Made by a program: the position numbers and the translations under genes
Assembly: GCA_046074525.1 (NCBI GenBank)
Contig: JBJTOK010000079.1
Span: 1-64,000, forward strand
Origin: JAHEZL01 sp046074525
Lineage (GTDB): Bacteria; Bacteroidota; Bacteroidia; Flavobacteriales_C; GCA-002722245
Direction: 5' to 3'
DNA length: 64,000 nucleotides
Part shown: positions 52,833 through 62,789 of the stretch, piece by piece
How positions within the stretch are numbered: the first letter of the stretch is position 1
Layout of the letters: the number at the start of each line of letters is the position of its first letter
The notes under the pieces: model-generated
Databases searched by the model: none
What the model saw: only the letters and a program-made list of their open reading frames with translations
What the model was told of the DNA's origin: nothing

Positions 52833-55598
52833 TTACAATTCCTGCTTTAAAAAGGCGCCGGTAACGCTTTTCTTGTTTTTTGCCACTTGTTCGGGAGTGC
52901 CTTCGGCAACAATATTTCCTCCATTTTTTCCGCCTTCTGGTCCCATGTCGAAAATATAATCGGCAAGTTTTATTACATCGAGGTTGTGCTCAATCACAAG
53001 AACAGTATTGCCCTTGTCGGCGAGTCGGTGCAAAATATCCGTAAGTATGCGAATGTCCTCAAAATGCAATCCTGTTGTAGGTTCATCAAGAATATAGAGG
53101 GTTTTCCCGGTGTCTTTTTTTGATAGCTCCGAAGCCAGCTTGATGCGCTGTGCCTCACCACCGGAGAGAGTAGTGGAGGGCTGGCCTAGATTAATATAAC
53201 CCAGTCCGACATCCTGAAGCGTTTTTAATTTGTGGTAAATTTTAGGATGGTTTTCGAAAAAATGAGTAGACTCATTTATAGAGAGATTCAAAACATCGTT
53301 GATGTTTTTCCCTTTGTATTTCACGCGCAAGGTTTCGGCATTGAATCTTTTGCCCGAACAGGTTTCACATTGCACCAATACATCAGGAAGAAAATTCATC
53401 TCCACTTTTTTTACACCTGCACCTTTGCATTCTTCACATCGTCCGCCTGAAATATTGAAGGAAAAACGGTTGGCTTTAAAGCCTTTGATTTTCGATTCGG
53501 GAAGCATTGCGTAAAGATTACGGATGTCGGTATAAACATCGGTATAGGTGGCAGGATTAGAGCGTGGTGTGCGGCCAATCGGTGACTGATCAATTTGTAT
53601 CACCTTGTCGATGTTCTCCAGTCCATCGATGGATTTGTAGGGCAATGCAATATTGCTACCCTTATTCACATACTGATTTACAGCAGGGTAAAGTGTTTCA
53701 TTGATGAGCGTTGATTTCCCGCTGCCACTGAGTCCGGTGATACACACTAATTTCCCCAGCGGAAGATCGAGTGTTACATTTTTCAAGTTGTTGCCCGACG
53801 CACCTTTGATCGATAAAAATTTACCATTCCCTTTTCTTCTCGTTTTAGGAACCTCAATTTTTTTGATGCCCCTGAGATATTGAAAAGTAGTGGATTCGGG
53901 ATTGCTGAGTTTGGAGGGTATTGCGGCATCTATGATTTGTCCGCCGTGGATACCTGCTCCCGGCCCCACATCAATCACATAATCCGCTGCTTCAATCATC
54001 TCCTTATCGTGCTCCACCACTAAAATAGAGTTGCCTCCGTCGCGCAGTTTTTTCAAGGCAGAAATTAACTTGATGTTGTCTTTCTGATGGAGTCCGATAC
54101 TCGGTTCATCTAAGATGTAAAGCACACCAACCAAATCGGAACCGATTTGTGAGGCGAGGCGTATGCGCTGACTCTCACCTCCCGACAGGCCTTTGGAGCC
54201 GCGGTTGAGGGTGAGGTAGTGCAAACCTATATCGACTAAAAATTCAGTTTTCCTTTTTATTTCCTTGATGATTTCACTGGCTATCCTAAGCTGGCTGTCG
54301 GATAATTTTTTGTTCAGCTGCGCTATCCACTGGTAAAAATCATCAATATCGAGATTCACCAGATCCTGCATCCCGCTGCCACCTACTTTAAAATGTAGTG
54401 CGATTTTGTTGAGTCGTGCTCCGTTGCATACTTTACAAGTAATGTAATTAGAAAAAGTGCCCAGCCATTTCTCGGCGCCTTCCTGGTCGTCGGAAAGCTG
54501 TTCAAGCAAATTCAATATGCCCTGGAAGCCTTCCGGTTCACCATACAATATTTCATTCATCAGTTCTTCCGATAATTCTTTTACCGGAGTGAAGATGGTT
54601 GCATTGTGTTTCTGACAAAGATTTTCCAATTGCGTGAAAATCCAGTTATCACGGTGCTTGCCCAAAGGCAATAAAGCACCGCTTTTGATGGACAGATTTT
54701 TATTGGGAATGATCTTGCTTTCATCGAGTTCGGGAATATTGCCCAAACCTTTGCAGTGCGGACAAGCTCCGTAAGGCGAGTTGAAGGAAAATAAATTCGG
54801 TTCAGGATCAGGATAGGAGAGTCCGGAAGTAGGACACATCAAATTCCTGCTGTAGTATTTTAGGTCGTCTGATTCGTGGATGCCGACCATCAAAATACCA
54901 TTCCCCATTTTGAGGGCCGATTCAACGGAGCTTTTCAATCTGTCGCCAGGGTTGCTTGATAAATCCAGTCGGTCAATCACCACTTCAATATCATGGATCT
55001 TATATCTGTCTACCTGAAAACCTTTAGTGAGCTCCACAATTTTTCCATCCACCCGCACTTTTAAATAGCCTTGTTTCAACAACTTTTCAAAGAGTTCGCG
55101 GTAGTGCCCCTTGCGGCCTTTGATGAGTGGGGCGTACAAAACAATTTTCTTGTTTTTGTAGGAGCTGCTTATTTTTTCAATGATCTGGCTGGTGGTGAAG
55201 CGAATCATTTCGTCACCGGTTTCATAGGAGTAAGCTGTGCCGGCACGTGCGAAAAGCAAACGCAGTAAGTCGTAAATTTCAGTGATGGTGCCGACAGTGG
55301 ATCGCGGACTTTTACTCGTTGTTTTTTGTTCAATGGAAACCACCGGACTCAATCCTTCGATACTATCTACATCCGGTTTCTCAAGATCACCGAGGTACTG
55401 TCGTGCATACACCGAAAAACTTTCAATGTATCTGCGCTGACCCTCGGCATAAATGGTGTCGAAAGCCAATGATGATTTCCCGCTGCCGCTCAAACCTGTA
55501 ATCACTACAAGTTCATCGCGCGGAATCTCAACGTTGATGTTTTTAAGATTATGTTCGCGTGCCCCAAAAACCTTAATATATTCTTTGGAAGTGCTCAC
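52833..55598 (-). CDS. uvrA: Excinuclease ABC subunit A
   Basis: Damage-recognition ATPase of nucleotide excision repair. Two ABC ATPase halves are visible: first Walker A GLSGSGKSSLAFDT and signature GLSGGESQRIRLA, second Walker A GLSGSGKSTLINET and signature TLSGGEAQRIKLA. Zinc-binding Cys motifs are at CPTSG...CPHCKGLG and CEECKGAG...CETCSG. The GTG at 55598 is taken as the start because it follows the mltD stop codon by one base and leads directly into STSKEYIKVFGAREHNL; an ATG at 55634 would overlap the upstream gene by 35 bp. The length of 921 residues is normal. It rides at the end of the exopolysaccharide cluster. Confidence 0.95.
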   Translation of the reverse strand: MSTSKEYIKVFGAREHNLKNINVEIPRDELVVITGLSGSGKSSLAFDTIYAEGQRRYIESFSVYARQYLGDLEKPDVDSIEGLSPVVSIEQKTTSKSPRSTVGTITEIYDLLRLLFARAGTAYSYETGDEMIRFTTSQIIEKISSSYKNKKIVLYAPLIKGRKGHYRELFEKLLKQGYLKVRVDGKIVELTKGFQVDRYKIHDIEVVIDRLDLSSNPGDRLKSSVESALKMGNGILMVGIHESDDLKYYSRNLMCPTSGLSYPDPEPNLFSFNSPYGACPHCKGLGNIPELDESKIIPNKNLSIKSGALLPLGKHRDNWIFTQLENLCQKHNATIFTPVKELSEELMNEILYGEPEGFQGILNLLEQLSDDQEGAEKWLGTFSNYITCKVCNGARLNKIALHFKVGGSGMQDLVNLDIDDFYQWIAQLNKKLSDSQLRIASEIIKEIKRKTEFLVDIGLHYLTLNRGSKGLSGGESQRIRLASQIGSDLVGVLYILDEPSIGLHQKDNIKLISALKKLRDGGNSILVVEHDKEMIEAADYVIDVGPGAGIHGGQIIDAAIPSKLSNPESTTFQYLRGIKKIEVPKTRRKGNGKFLSIKGASGNNLKNVTLDLPLGKLVCITGLSGSGKSTLINETLYPAVNQYVNKGSNIALPYKSIDGLENIDKVIQIDQSPIGRTPRSNPATYTDVYTDIRNLYAMLPESKIKGFKANRFSFNISGGRCEECKGAGVKKVEMNFLPDVLVQCETCSGKRFNAETLRVKYKGKNINDVLNLSINESTHFFENHPKIYHKLKTLQDVGLGYINLGQPSTTLSGGEAQRIKLASELSKKDTGKTLYILDEPTTGLHFEDIRILTDILHRLADKGNTVLVIEHNLDVIKLADYIFDMGPEGGKNGGNIVAEGTPEQVAKNKKSVTGAFLKQEL

Positions 55599-55599
55599 T

Positions 55600-56601
55600 T
55601 TATTCTTTGCCTGAATTCGGAGCTGTGATATCAATTACTGTTGAGTCGCTCACTAAAGGTACTGCTGCCGTGTCAGCAGCAGGAGCAAATAACTCTTCAT
55701 ACTGGTAAATACCGCTTTTTGGTAGTTTAATAGTATAGCTTGTTCCCGGACGCACGGTGAGTCGTTTTTCACGCAGCCACGGGTTGAGCGTTTTCAGAAT
55801 TTTGTAATTGGAATTTTTTGAAAGCGCGTATCTCATAAGATCGGGAATGGTGGAATCCACTTTCACTGAATATACATCGTAAGGAGGATAACCGTCGATG
55901 TTTTCAGGATCATAGCCATAGTATTTAGGGTTATTGAAAATCTCCTTGTAGGAAAGGATTCGAAAAACATACCTGGATGTTTCGGTATTGAGTAACAAGT
56001 CGTAGTAGCTGTTTACCCCCTGTTCTTCCATCTTGCTTGCCAGTCCGCCCATCCCCATGTTGTATGAAGCGGCGGCAGCAGTATAAGATTTGAATTTTCG
56101 GTAAGCCGATCGGAAATATTTGCAGGCGGCGTGTGTAGATTTTTCTACATCGTAGCGGTCGTCCACTTCTTCACGGATTTCCATTCCGTACTCTTTTCCG
56201 GTACGTTCCATGATTTGCCAGAACCCCGTTGCACCGGCCGGACTCACTACATTCACCAGTCCGCTTTCAATAATGGCTACATATTTCAAATCATCAGGCA
56301 AACCGTATTGTTTCAGGATGGGTTCAATCACAGGGAACCATCTTTTGGCTCTTTTGAAATACATAATGGTTTCCGATTGCCAGTAGGCGTTTTTCAGTAT
56401 CTCCCTGTCGAAACGTTCACGGATATCATCACTCTGGAAAGGTACAGGCTCTCCACAAAAATTGATATCGGGAGAGATTTTAAAGTCTTTGAAAATAATC
56501 GTGAAAGGATATTTTTCAGCCTCTCTGGAAAAGGTGAAAAGCTCAATAACAACAAAGAGAACAGCAACAGTGCTAAATGCTATGAGTCCCTTTTTTTTCA
56601 T
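55600..56601 (-). CDS. Membrane-anchored lytic transglycosylase (MltD-like)
   Basis: Cuts peptidoglycan glycan strands with formation of anhydro-muramic ends. An N-terminal membrane anchor or signal (about 5-24) precedes the goose-lysozyme-like SLT domain (about 85-230) with the catalytic Glu in YVAIIESGL, followed by SPAGATGFWQIM, and SYNMGMGGL. The C-terminal part (about 235-333) is short and lacks clear LysM repeats, though TVRPGTSYTIKLP resembles half of one. The start codon overlaps the stop codon of the WecA-type gene (ATGA). Confidence 0.9.
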   Translation of the reverse strand: MKKKGLIAFSTVAVLFVVIELFTFSREAEKYPFTIIFKDFKISPDINFCGEPVPFQSDDIRERFDREILKNAYWQSETIMYFKRAKRWFPVIEPILKQYGLPDDLKYVAIIESGLVNVVSPAGATGFWQIMERTGKEYGMEIREEVDDRYDVEKSTHAACKYFRSAYRKFKSYTAAAASYNMGMGGLASKMEEQGVNSYYDLLLNTETSRYVFRILSYKEIFNNPKYYGYDPENIDGYPPYDVYSVKVDSTIPDLMRYALSKNSNYKILKTLNPWLREKRLTVRPGTSYTIKLPKSGIYQYEELFAPAADTAAVPLVSDSTVIDITAPNSGKE

Positions 56602-57692
56602 TTGTTTTCCTTTGCTTTAGGTGGTCTTTTTACTCGTGTAAGGTAATAAAGAATGGTGAATATTATTACACAATACGTACCAAAAAGGATGGTGGTGGTG
56701 GTGTTCCACTCTTTCACAAAATGGATGATATACACCGACAGGAACATGGAAACCAATGATATAGCGCAGAATACCAGAGCCACTTCGCGATCACTGAGCC
56801 CGGCATAGGACAAGTGATGTGTGGTGTGGTCCTTACCGCCAACGAACGGACTTTGTTTCTTCAGCAAGCGATTGATAGTTACCGTGGTGGTATCAACAAT
56901 AGGGAGGATAAATACAGTTACTGCTGCCAGTATTTTTCTTGAAAACTCAAGGGGTTCTCCATCTCGGCCCTGGGCATTCCAGAAGAAGAGAATACCAATT
57001 GCAGCCAGCAGCACACCAAGGAACTGACTCCCTGTATCACCCATATACATGCGTGACGGATTCCAGTTGAAATAAAGGAAGCCGAGCAATGCAGCTACCT
57101 GTCCCAGACAAATAATAAAGAAAATATTCCCGAAGTCGCCGCTTACTACAAAAAGTACCAGGGTAGTAAGACAAACGAAGATGGATACTGAGGTAGTGAT
57201 TGCATCCATGTTATCGAGCATGTTAATAGAGTTCATCATGCCTATCACCCAAAAAATAGTGAGGGCGATGTTGACGATATCATTATCGAATAGAGTGATT
57301 TTTGTATTGGTGATCACCAGGATCACTGCACAAAGTACCTGTCCCAAAAACTTCAGAAGTGGCTTGGTGTTGTAAGCATCATCGGCCAGTCCTATCATAA
57401 AGCCCAATGAAACGGCGATAAGAATTCCCAGTACTTGTGTGTCAATAAGATTGTGTTTGAATGCAGCCAGGATAAAGGAAAAGAGGAAGAGGATATAAAA
57501 GGAAATACCTCCAAATGCCGGTTTCGATGTGCTGCCCCAGCGAATAATGGTTTCATCATTGTTACTGTTACTGCTGTTTCTAATTCCCAGCGTTTTGGCA
57601 AACTTTAAGAAAAGTCCGTTGATCAGTGCAGAAAAGCCTATCAAGACAATGAAGAAACAGATGTAAAAAAGCAGTTCGTTGATTTTAAGCAT
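56598..57692 (-). CDS. WecA/MraY-type undecaprenyl-phosphate sugar-1-phosphate transferase
   Basis: A multispanning inner-membrane enzyme of 364 residues that loads the first sugar phosphate (commonly GlcNAc-1-P) onto undecaprenyl phosphate to start O-antigen or exopolysaccharide synthesis. Motifs of the family are DDAYNTKPLLKFLGQ, NMLDNMDAI and FNWNPSRMYMGDTGSQFLG, with about ten membrane spans and a cytoplasmic His loop (GGKDHTTHHLSYAGLS). WecA is favoured over MraY by the His motif and the polysaccharide neighbourhood. Confidence 0.9.
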   Translation of the reverse strand: MLKINELLFYICFFIVLIGFSALINGLFLKFAKTLGIRNSSNSNNDETIIRWGSTSKPAFGGISFYILFLFSFILAAFKHNLIDTQVLGILIAVSLGFMIGLADDAYNTKPLLKFLGQVLCAVILVITNTKITLFDNDIVNIALTIFWVIGMMNSINMLDNMDAITTSVSIFVCLTTLVLFVVSGDFGNIFFIICLGQVAALLGFLYFNWNPSRMYMGDTGSQFLGVLLAAIGILFFWNAQGRDGEPLEFSRKILAAVTVFILPIVDTTTVTINRLLKKQSPFVGGKDHTTHHLSYAGLSDREVALVFCAISLVSMFLSVYIIHFVKEWNTTTTILFGTYCVIIFTILYYLTRVKRPPKAKENK

Positions 57693-57737
57693 TATCTACT
57701 GTTGGATTCTGAAATGCAAAAGTAAGATTTTACAATG

Positions 57738-58280
57738 TTAAAACAAACCATAAAAATGCTTGAGTGGTTTCCCGTTGAGGTCTTTCTCGGAAAGAATAGG
57801 ATTGCTGATCCCCCAATCAATACCTAATGCAGGGTCGTTCCACAAAATAGAACAGTCGGCTTCCTTATTGTAAAAATTGGTGCATTTGTAATGGAAAATG
57901 GTATTGTCTTCAAGGGTGAGGAAGCCATGGGCAAAACCTTCGGGAACCCAGAGCATGCGCTGATTTTCCTCCGAGAGAAGCACTTTTACATGTTTGCCAT
58001 AGGTAGGGGAATCTTTGCGGAGATCTACAGATATATCCAGCACAGAACCCTGAATGGCTTTCACCAGTTTCCCTTGAGTATAGGGCGGTTTCTGGAAATG
58101 GAGTCCGCGCAAAATGCCTTTGGAGGATTTGGAAAGGTTATCCTGTACAAATTTAGCGGTGATGTTGTGCTCGTGAAATTTTTTCTCGTTGTAGCTTTCG
58201 TAAAAATATCCCCTCGGATCGTAAAAGACTGCCGGTTCAACGATCAGTAAATCCGGGATTTCTGTTGGTATGACTTTCAT
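57738..58280 (-). CDS. rfbC: dTDP-4-dehydrorhamnose 3,5-epimerase
   Basis: Third enzyme of dTDP-L-rhamnose synthesis. A cupin of 180 residues with FYDPRGYFYESYNEKKF, the catalytic His in GILRGLHFQKPP, KLVKAIQGSVLDISVDLR and WVPEGFAHGFLTLED. The partner genes rfbA, rfbB and rfbD are not in the window. It suggests rhamnose or a related deoxysugar in the exopolysaccharide. Confidence 0.96.
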   Translation of the reverse strand: MKVIPTEIPDLLIVEPAVFYDPRGYFYESYNEKKFHEHNITAKFVQDNLSKSSKGILRGLHFQKPPYTQGKLVKAIQGSVLDISVDLRKDSPTYGKHVKVLLSEENQRMLWVPEGFAHGFLTLEDNTIFHYKCTNFYNKEADCSILWNDPALGIDWGISNPILSEKDLNGKPLKHFYGLF

Positions 58281-58297
58281 TGTATAAGTCCTATGGC

Positions 58298-60739
58298 CTA
58301 GCCAAATAATTTTGAAAAAAAGTTTGACTTCTTCTTTTTCTTGGTTCTGGTTGACTCTTCATAGTAGCCATAGCCGTAGCCATAACCATAACCATAACCG
58401 TAGCCATAACCGTAGCCATAACCATAACCGTAACCATAACCACCTTTGCTGGCCCTGTTTCCGGCACCATTAAGGATGACAGAGAGGTTGGTGATTTTAT
58501 TCTCCTCTTTCAGGTGGTTGATGTTTTGCAGGAAGATTTTCTTCGATACATTGGCACGCAGGATATATATCGGATAATCGGCCTTCTGGATGATAGGGAA
58601 GGCATCAGTTACGATACCTACCGGCGGATTATCAATTACGATTACATCGTATGTTTTTTTAAGCTCGGCCAGGATAATGTCCATCTCCTTGCTGATAATA
58701 AGCTCTGAAGGGTTTGGAGGAATAGGTCCGGCAGTAATAAAGTGCAGGTTTTCCAAGCTGCTTCGCTGAATAGATTCTTCAAGGTTCGATTTCTTGATCA
58801 GCAAGGTGCTCATGCCAATTCTGTTTTCAGCGTTAAAACCAATGTGGGTTTTAGGTTTACGCATATCCAAATCGAGAATGATTACCTTCTTTCCTGAAAA
58901 AGCAATGATACCACCAAGGTTAATGGCGACGAAGGTTTTACCTTCACCGCTGACTGTTGAGGTTACGGCTATGACTTTTGAATCGTCGCTCTTTCTAAGG
59001 AACTGAAGGTTTGAACGGATAGAGCGGAAGGCCTCCGTCATCAATGATTTCGGATTTTTGTCTACCAGCAACTGAGAAATCGGAATAGACTCTTTGTATT
59101 CGGGAATCATCCCCAGGATAACCACCTGGTTGGTATATTTAACTATGTCGACAATAGCCGAAACGGTATTGTGCATAAGGTAGCGTACCACTATAATACC
59201 AATGCTTATGGCAGCCCCTATGGAAATGAAAAGAATGTAGATGAGCCTTGTCTGCGGTTCAATTGGTGTTTCGTTGCTGTAAGCATATTCAAGAATGTCG
59301 TTGTTAGAAACAAAGCCGGCCTTTACCATCTCAAACTCCGATTTTTTCTGGAGGAGTTTGGTATAGTAATCCTGACTGATTTCATACATTCTTTCTATCT
59401 GATTGATTTCAGAGTCTTTTATTTTCTTGTTTATCACATCGGTTACGACGATCTGATTGTTTTTCTTGGAAATTTTGAGCTCCAGTTTATCAAGCTCCTG
59501 CTGCATTTCACTTATAGCAATATCAATACTTTCCAGCAATTCTTTCCTGTTGAGCTGTATCTTATAATCGAGCTCCCTTATCGGACCGCTATTTTCGGTG
59601 TACATGTAACGCAACTCCTTGCGCTGGGTAATCATGAGTTGGTTTTGCTGTATAATTGGCAGTAAGGCATGGGCTACAGGAGAGGTGAGCAATGGCGCAT
59701 AGATGTAATCGCTGGCCTGAAGTTTCCCCAGTTTTTGCTTGTAATCTTTAAGTGCCTGCAACTCGAAAGTCATTAACTGGAACTTATCCTCATCAATATT
59801 CTGGTTATTGGCAGGTGGATTGAAAAGCAGGGGATTGAATTTGCTTGCACCTGATTCATCCTTGTCAGCATATGGTTCAAGGATCTTAGCGTAGTCATTG
59901 ATTTTTTCATTGATGAGCAGTAACTGATCATTAGTGAAGTTGATCATCTGATTGGCGCTTTCCGCCTTCTTTTCAACATTGTATTTGAGGAATTCCCTGG
60001 ATATGGCATTGGCAATATCGGCACATTTGAGAGGGTTGTTGGAAATGAATTCCACTTCCAGTGTTTTTGCCTGTTCGTTGATTACATTGATCATCAGCTG
60101 CGACAAACATTCATTAACGATATGATCCTCTTCGTGCAGGATAAAGTACCTTGGCGACGCTTCTCCTTCTCCCTGTAATTTAACGTACTGGGCCTGTGAA
60201 ATGGTGATTTTAAGCTCCATTTCAGGGAAGGTTGTCCAGGTATTGATAGAAATGACATGTTCGTGTGCGACCTCACCGAGATAATAGCTTACCTGTACTT
60301 TTTCATCTGGGAGGAATTTTACATAAATAGGAACCTCATAGATAGACTGGTTTTTTATCTGATAGCTTACTTTATAAGGAGAAGTTTTGTATTCCTCAAA
60401 ATTCAGAAATGCTCCTTCCGAAAAATAGGAAATATCCAGAGGTAGATTTTTCAATGCTCTTGTAATGAGAGACTTCGACCTCATGAGTTCCACTTCCCCT
60501 GCGATAGCCATCTCGTAGATGTTCTCAAACTGCATGATTTTATTCATGTTGTTGTTCTCACCGATTTTCAAAATGGTTTTCGCCTGGAATACAGGCTGGG
60601 TATAACGATTGTAAATAAAGGCAAAGGTATAGCCCAGAGACAGTAAAACGATGACCCACACGATAGAACCCTTTGTTATTTTCAGCGCGAGGGCTAAATC
60701 AAAGTCGTCATTCAGCAGGGCTATCTTTTTTCTTTCCAT
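58298..60739 (-). CDS. wzc: Polysaccharide co-polymerase and tyrosine autokinase (Wzc-like) with a Gly-Tyr repeat tail
   Basis: An inner-membrane BY-kinase that controls chain length and export together with Wza. The order is a first membrane span (about 30-50), a Wzz-type periplasmic region with long coiled coils (about 55-485), a second span (about 490-510), and a cytoplasmic kinase domain with Walker A TSTVSGEGKT (about 589-598), Walker A' ILDLDMRKP and Walker B VIVIDNPPVG. Beyond it is an unusual tail of 13 Gly-Tyr dipeptides plus one more Tyr, then a Lys-rich end KKKKKSNFFSKLFG. Normal Wzc tails carry five to seven scattered tyrosines. The gene starts 3 bp after the wza stop codon. Confidence 0.92.
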   Translation of the reverse strand: MERKKIALLNDDFDLALALKITKGSIVWVIVLLSLGYTFAFIYNRYTQPVFQAKTILKIGENNNMNKIMQFENIYEMAIAGEVELMRSKSLITRALKNLPLDISYFSEGAFLNFEEYKTSPYKVSYQIKNQSIYEVPIYVKFLPDEKVQVSYYLGEVAHEHVISINTWTTFPEMELKITISQAQYVKLQGEGEASPRYFILHEEDHIVNECLSQLMINVINEQAKTLEVEFISNNPLKCADIANAISREFLKYNVEKKAESANQMINFTNDQLLLINEKINDYAKILEPYADKDESGASKFNPLLFNPPANNQNIDEDKFQLMTFELQALKDYKQKLGKLQASDYIYAPLLTSPVAHALLPIIQQNQLMITQRKELRYMYTENSGPIRELDYKIQLNRKELLESIDIAISEMQQELDKLELKISKKNNQIVVTDVINKKIKDSEINQIERMYEISQDYYTKLLQKKSEFEMVKAGFVSNNDILEYAYSNETPIEPQTRLIYILFISIGAAISIGIIVVRYLMHNTVSAIVDIVKYTNQVVILGMIPEYKESIPISQLLVDKNPKSLMTEAFRSIRSNLQFLRKSDDSKVIAVTSTVSGEGKTFVAINLGGIIAFSGKKVIILDLDMRKPKTHIGFNAENRIGMSTLLIKKSNLEESIQRSSLENLHFITAGPIPPNPSELIISKEMDIILAELKKTYDVIVIDNPPVGIVTDAFPIIQKADYPIYILRANVSKKIFLQNINHLKEENKITNLSVILNGAGNRASKGGYGYGYGYGYGYGYGYGYGYGYGYGYYEESTRTKKKKKSNFFSKLFG
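58364..58444. repeat. 6-bp tandem repeat array encoding (Gly-Tyr)13
   Basis: Thirteen 6-bp units in the wzc 3' end. Both Tyr codons (TAT, TAC) and two Gly codons (GGT, GGC) are mixed irregularly, so the protein pattern is kept although the DNA has drifted. The array could change length by slippage. Confidence 0.9.
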
Positions 60740-60742
60740 CTG

Positions 60743-61570
60743 TTAAGGCTTGGTAAGGACTGAATACAACACGGCAATACTCAGGATTGAAGTAATCAAA
60801 CCGGTAAATGAGGTAATATCCGAGGTAATAGTGTATGGGTAGTTGATTACCGGCTCAATGTACACAATATCATTGGCCTGCATAACAATGTCGGCGTCCT
60901 TGAGTCCGTCAATTTTTGATAAATCAACCAGGTAGATATCTGGTTTTTTGAGGTCGCCTCTGATAATCTTTATTTTATTGGCGTAGTTCATTGCACCGCC
61001 ACCGCCATTGCTGGATGCGGCATTGGAACTTCCTGTTCCTCCGGCAACACCTCCGGCTTTGGCAAGTACTTCAAAGAGAGTGGTGTTTTCATTTTCAAGG
61101 GTGACAATATTGGCTGAAACACCTCCCCGGAAGAGATAAATTCTCTTGTTTGTGATTTCCAGTATTACAAAGGGATTGACGAAATATTGCTTAAATTTTT
61201 CTTCCAGTAATTCCTCGGCCTGTTTCACGGTGAGGCCAAGAACGTCAAGTTCACCCAATACGGGCATCTTGATTTTTCCATTGGAGCGTACTTTAAAGGT
61301 GGTGGCTCCTGCTGCCCCCGCTCCACCGGCTGAACCTTCTGCATAGCCTGAAATAGTGGCCATCTTGAAACCATCATTGGTGTATAAACTAAAGCTGATA
61401 ATGTCGTTGACGGCTATTTTATACGGTTCAACCTTTACCGAATCCGGGAACTTTGCATAAGGGTAATCCGCAGGGATTTTGAGCATCCTGCTGGGATTTA
61501 AGGTGGCGCATGATGAAAGAGCCACCACAGCCATTACGATAAGTATATAAGGTTTTAATAAGTATTTCAT
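60743..61570 (-). CDS. Polysaccharide export lipoprotein (Wza-like)
   Basis: The outer-membrane export channel subunit partner of the Wzc-like kinase. A lipoprotein signal ends in LSSC (Cys21). A Poly_export domain (about 45-145, PYKIAVNDIISFSLYTNDG, MPVLGELDVLGLTVKQAEELL) is followed by an SLBB-like domain (about 150-245, RGGVSANIVTLENENTTLFEVLAKAGGV) with a Gly/Ser-rich insertion. A hydrophobic C-terminal stretch (SFTGLITSILSIAVLYSVL) is present, as in many Bacteroidota members. It starts 1 bp after the GT4 stop codon. Confidence 0.92.
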   Translation of the reverse strand: MKYLLKPYILIVMAVVALSSCATLNPSRMLKIPADYPYAKFPDSVKVEPYKIAVNDIISFSLYTNDGFKMATISGYAEGSAGGAGAAGATTFKVRSNGKIKMPVLGELDVLGLTVKQAEELLEEKFKQYFVNPFVILEITNKRIYLFRGGVSANIVTLENENTTLFEVLAKAGGVAGGTGSSNAASSNGGGGAMNYANKIKIIRGDLKKPDIYLVDLSKIDGLKDADIVMQANDIVYIEPVINYPYTITSDITSFTGLITSILSIAVLYSVLTKP

Positions 61571-61571
61571 T

Positions 61572-62759
61572 TCAGCTATTCAGTAAAGTGCTATACAGTT
61601 TATCCATATCATTCACCAGGCGGGTATAATGGAATTTTTCCCTCACATTTTCCCAGCCTTCTTTTTGCATCTGACCGCGAAGGACTTCATCTTCAATGAG
61701 TTTCAGTAAGTTGGCGGCATAGGCCTTGATATCACCTACTTCAGATAATAAACCTGTTTTGTTGTGGATCACCACATTTTCAATTCCGCCTACCTTCGTG
61801 CTTACCACCGGATTGTTGCCGGCCTGCGCTTCAATCAAACTTACAGGTGTGCCTTCATTTAAAGAACTCAATGCAATGATATCTACTCCTGCATTAACGA
61901 CGTCAACGTCTTTAATCCATGATGTAAACGTAAGACTACATTTGGAATTTTCAAAATTTTCGGTACAAATAGAAATGTTCAGCTCCTTCGCCAAAGCTTC
62001 TGTTTTTAAGCGGTCTTCACCATCCCCCACAATGAAGCCTCGTATCTTTTTGCTGGTCTTGTCACTCACCTCTTTCCAGGCACGAATAAAAAGTTCATGG
62101 TTCTTCACCGGAACGATGCGTCCTACAATACCAACGGCAATCTCATCGTCAGCAATGTTGTATTGCTTGCGGAAGGCAATTCTCTTGCCTTCTATATTTT
62201 CCTGGAAACGACTGAGGTCGAAACCCAGTGGAATTACTTCCAGTTTTTCCGGACGGCAAATGCGGTGTATTGTTCCAAGTTCGTACTTCTGCTTTTCGCT
62301 GATGGCAATGATCCTCGTGCTTTTTCCGGCCAGGTTGCGTTCAATTCTTTTGAAGAGCGAGGTTTTGGTTTTGTTGAAATAGGAGTGGAATACGTGGCCG
62401 TGGAAGGTGTGTACAATTACGGGAACTCCTGAATTGTAAGCAGCCAGTCGCCCAATGGTTCCTGCCTTTGCAGCATGGGTATGAACGATGTCCGGCTTGA
62501 AATCCTTAATAATCGCTTTGATTTTTTTATACGTATTGTAGTCGTTCATCGGATTGATGGAACGTTTCATTTCGGGGATGATAATAGGATTAAGTCCAAG
62601 ATCGTGAAGGATATGCATGCTGCTTTCCTCATGATCTTCTTTTTCACCACCAATGAGCATGGTTTCATATTCGGGCGGCATGTACTTGCTTAGATAGGCT
62701 GCGTTGTACGTAGGTCCCCCAAGGTTAAATCTGTTTATAATCCGTAAAATTCGTGGCAT
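61572..62759 (-). CDS. Glycosyltransferase family 4
   Basis: A cytoplasmic GT-B retaining glycosyltransferase of 395 residues that adds a sugar to the lipid-linked exopolysaccharide repeat. The N-terminal part has NRFNLGGPTYNAAYLSKYM and DIVHTHAAKAGTIGRLAA; the C-terminal nucleotide-sugar site shows GIVGRIVPVKNHELFIRA and the E-x7-E motif in SLNEGTPVSLIEAQAGN with VSTKVGGI. Donor and acceptor cannot be told from the sequence. Confidence 0.92.
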   Translation of the reverse strand: MPRILRIINRFNLGGPTYNAAYLSKYMPPEYETMLIGGEKEDHEESSMHILHDLGLNPIIIPEMKRSINPMNDYNTYKKIKAIIKDFKPDIVHTHAAKAGTIGRLAAYNSGVPVIVHTFHGHVFHSYFNKTKTSLFKRIERNLAGKSTRIIAISEKQKYELGTIHRICRPEKLEVIPLGFDLSRFQENIEGKRIAFRKQYNIADDEIAVGIVGRIVPVKNHELFIRAWKEVSDKTSKKIRGFIVGDGEDRLKTEALAKELNISICTENFENSKCSLTFTSWIKDVDVVNAGVDIIALSSLNEGTPVSLIEAQAGNNPVVSTKVGGIENVVIHNKTGLLSEVGDIKAYAANLLKLIEDEVLRGQMQKEGWENVREKFHYTRLVNDMDKLYSTLLNS

Positions 62760-62789
62760 TAGTGCGCTTCAAGTATTCGGCAAAAGTAA

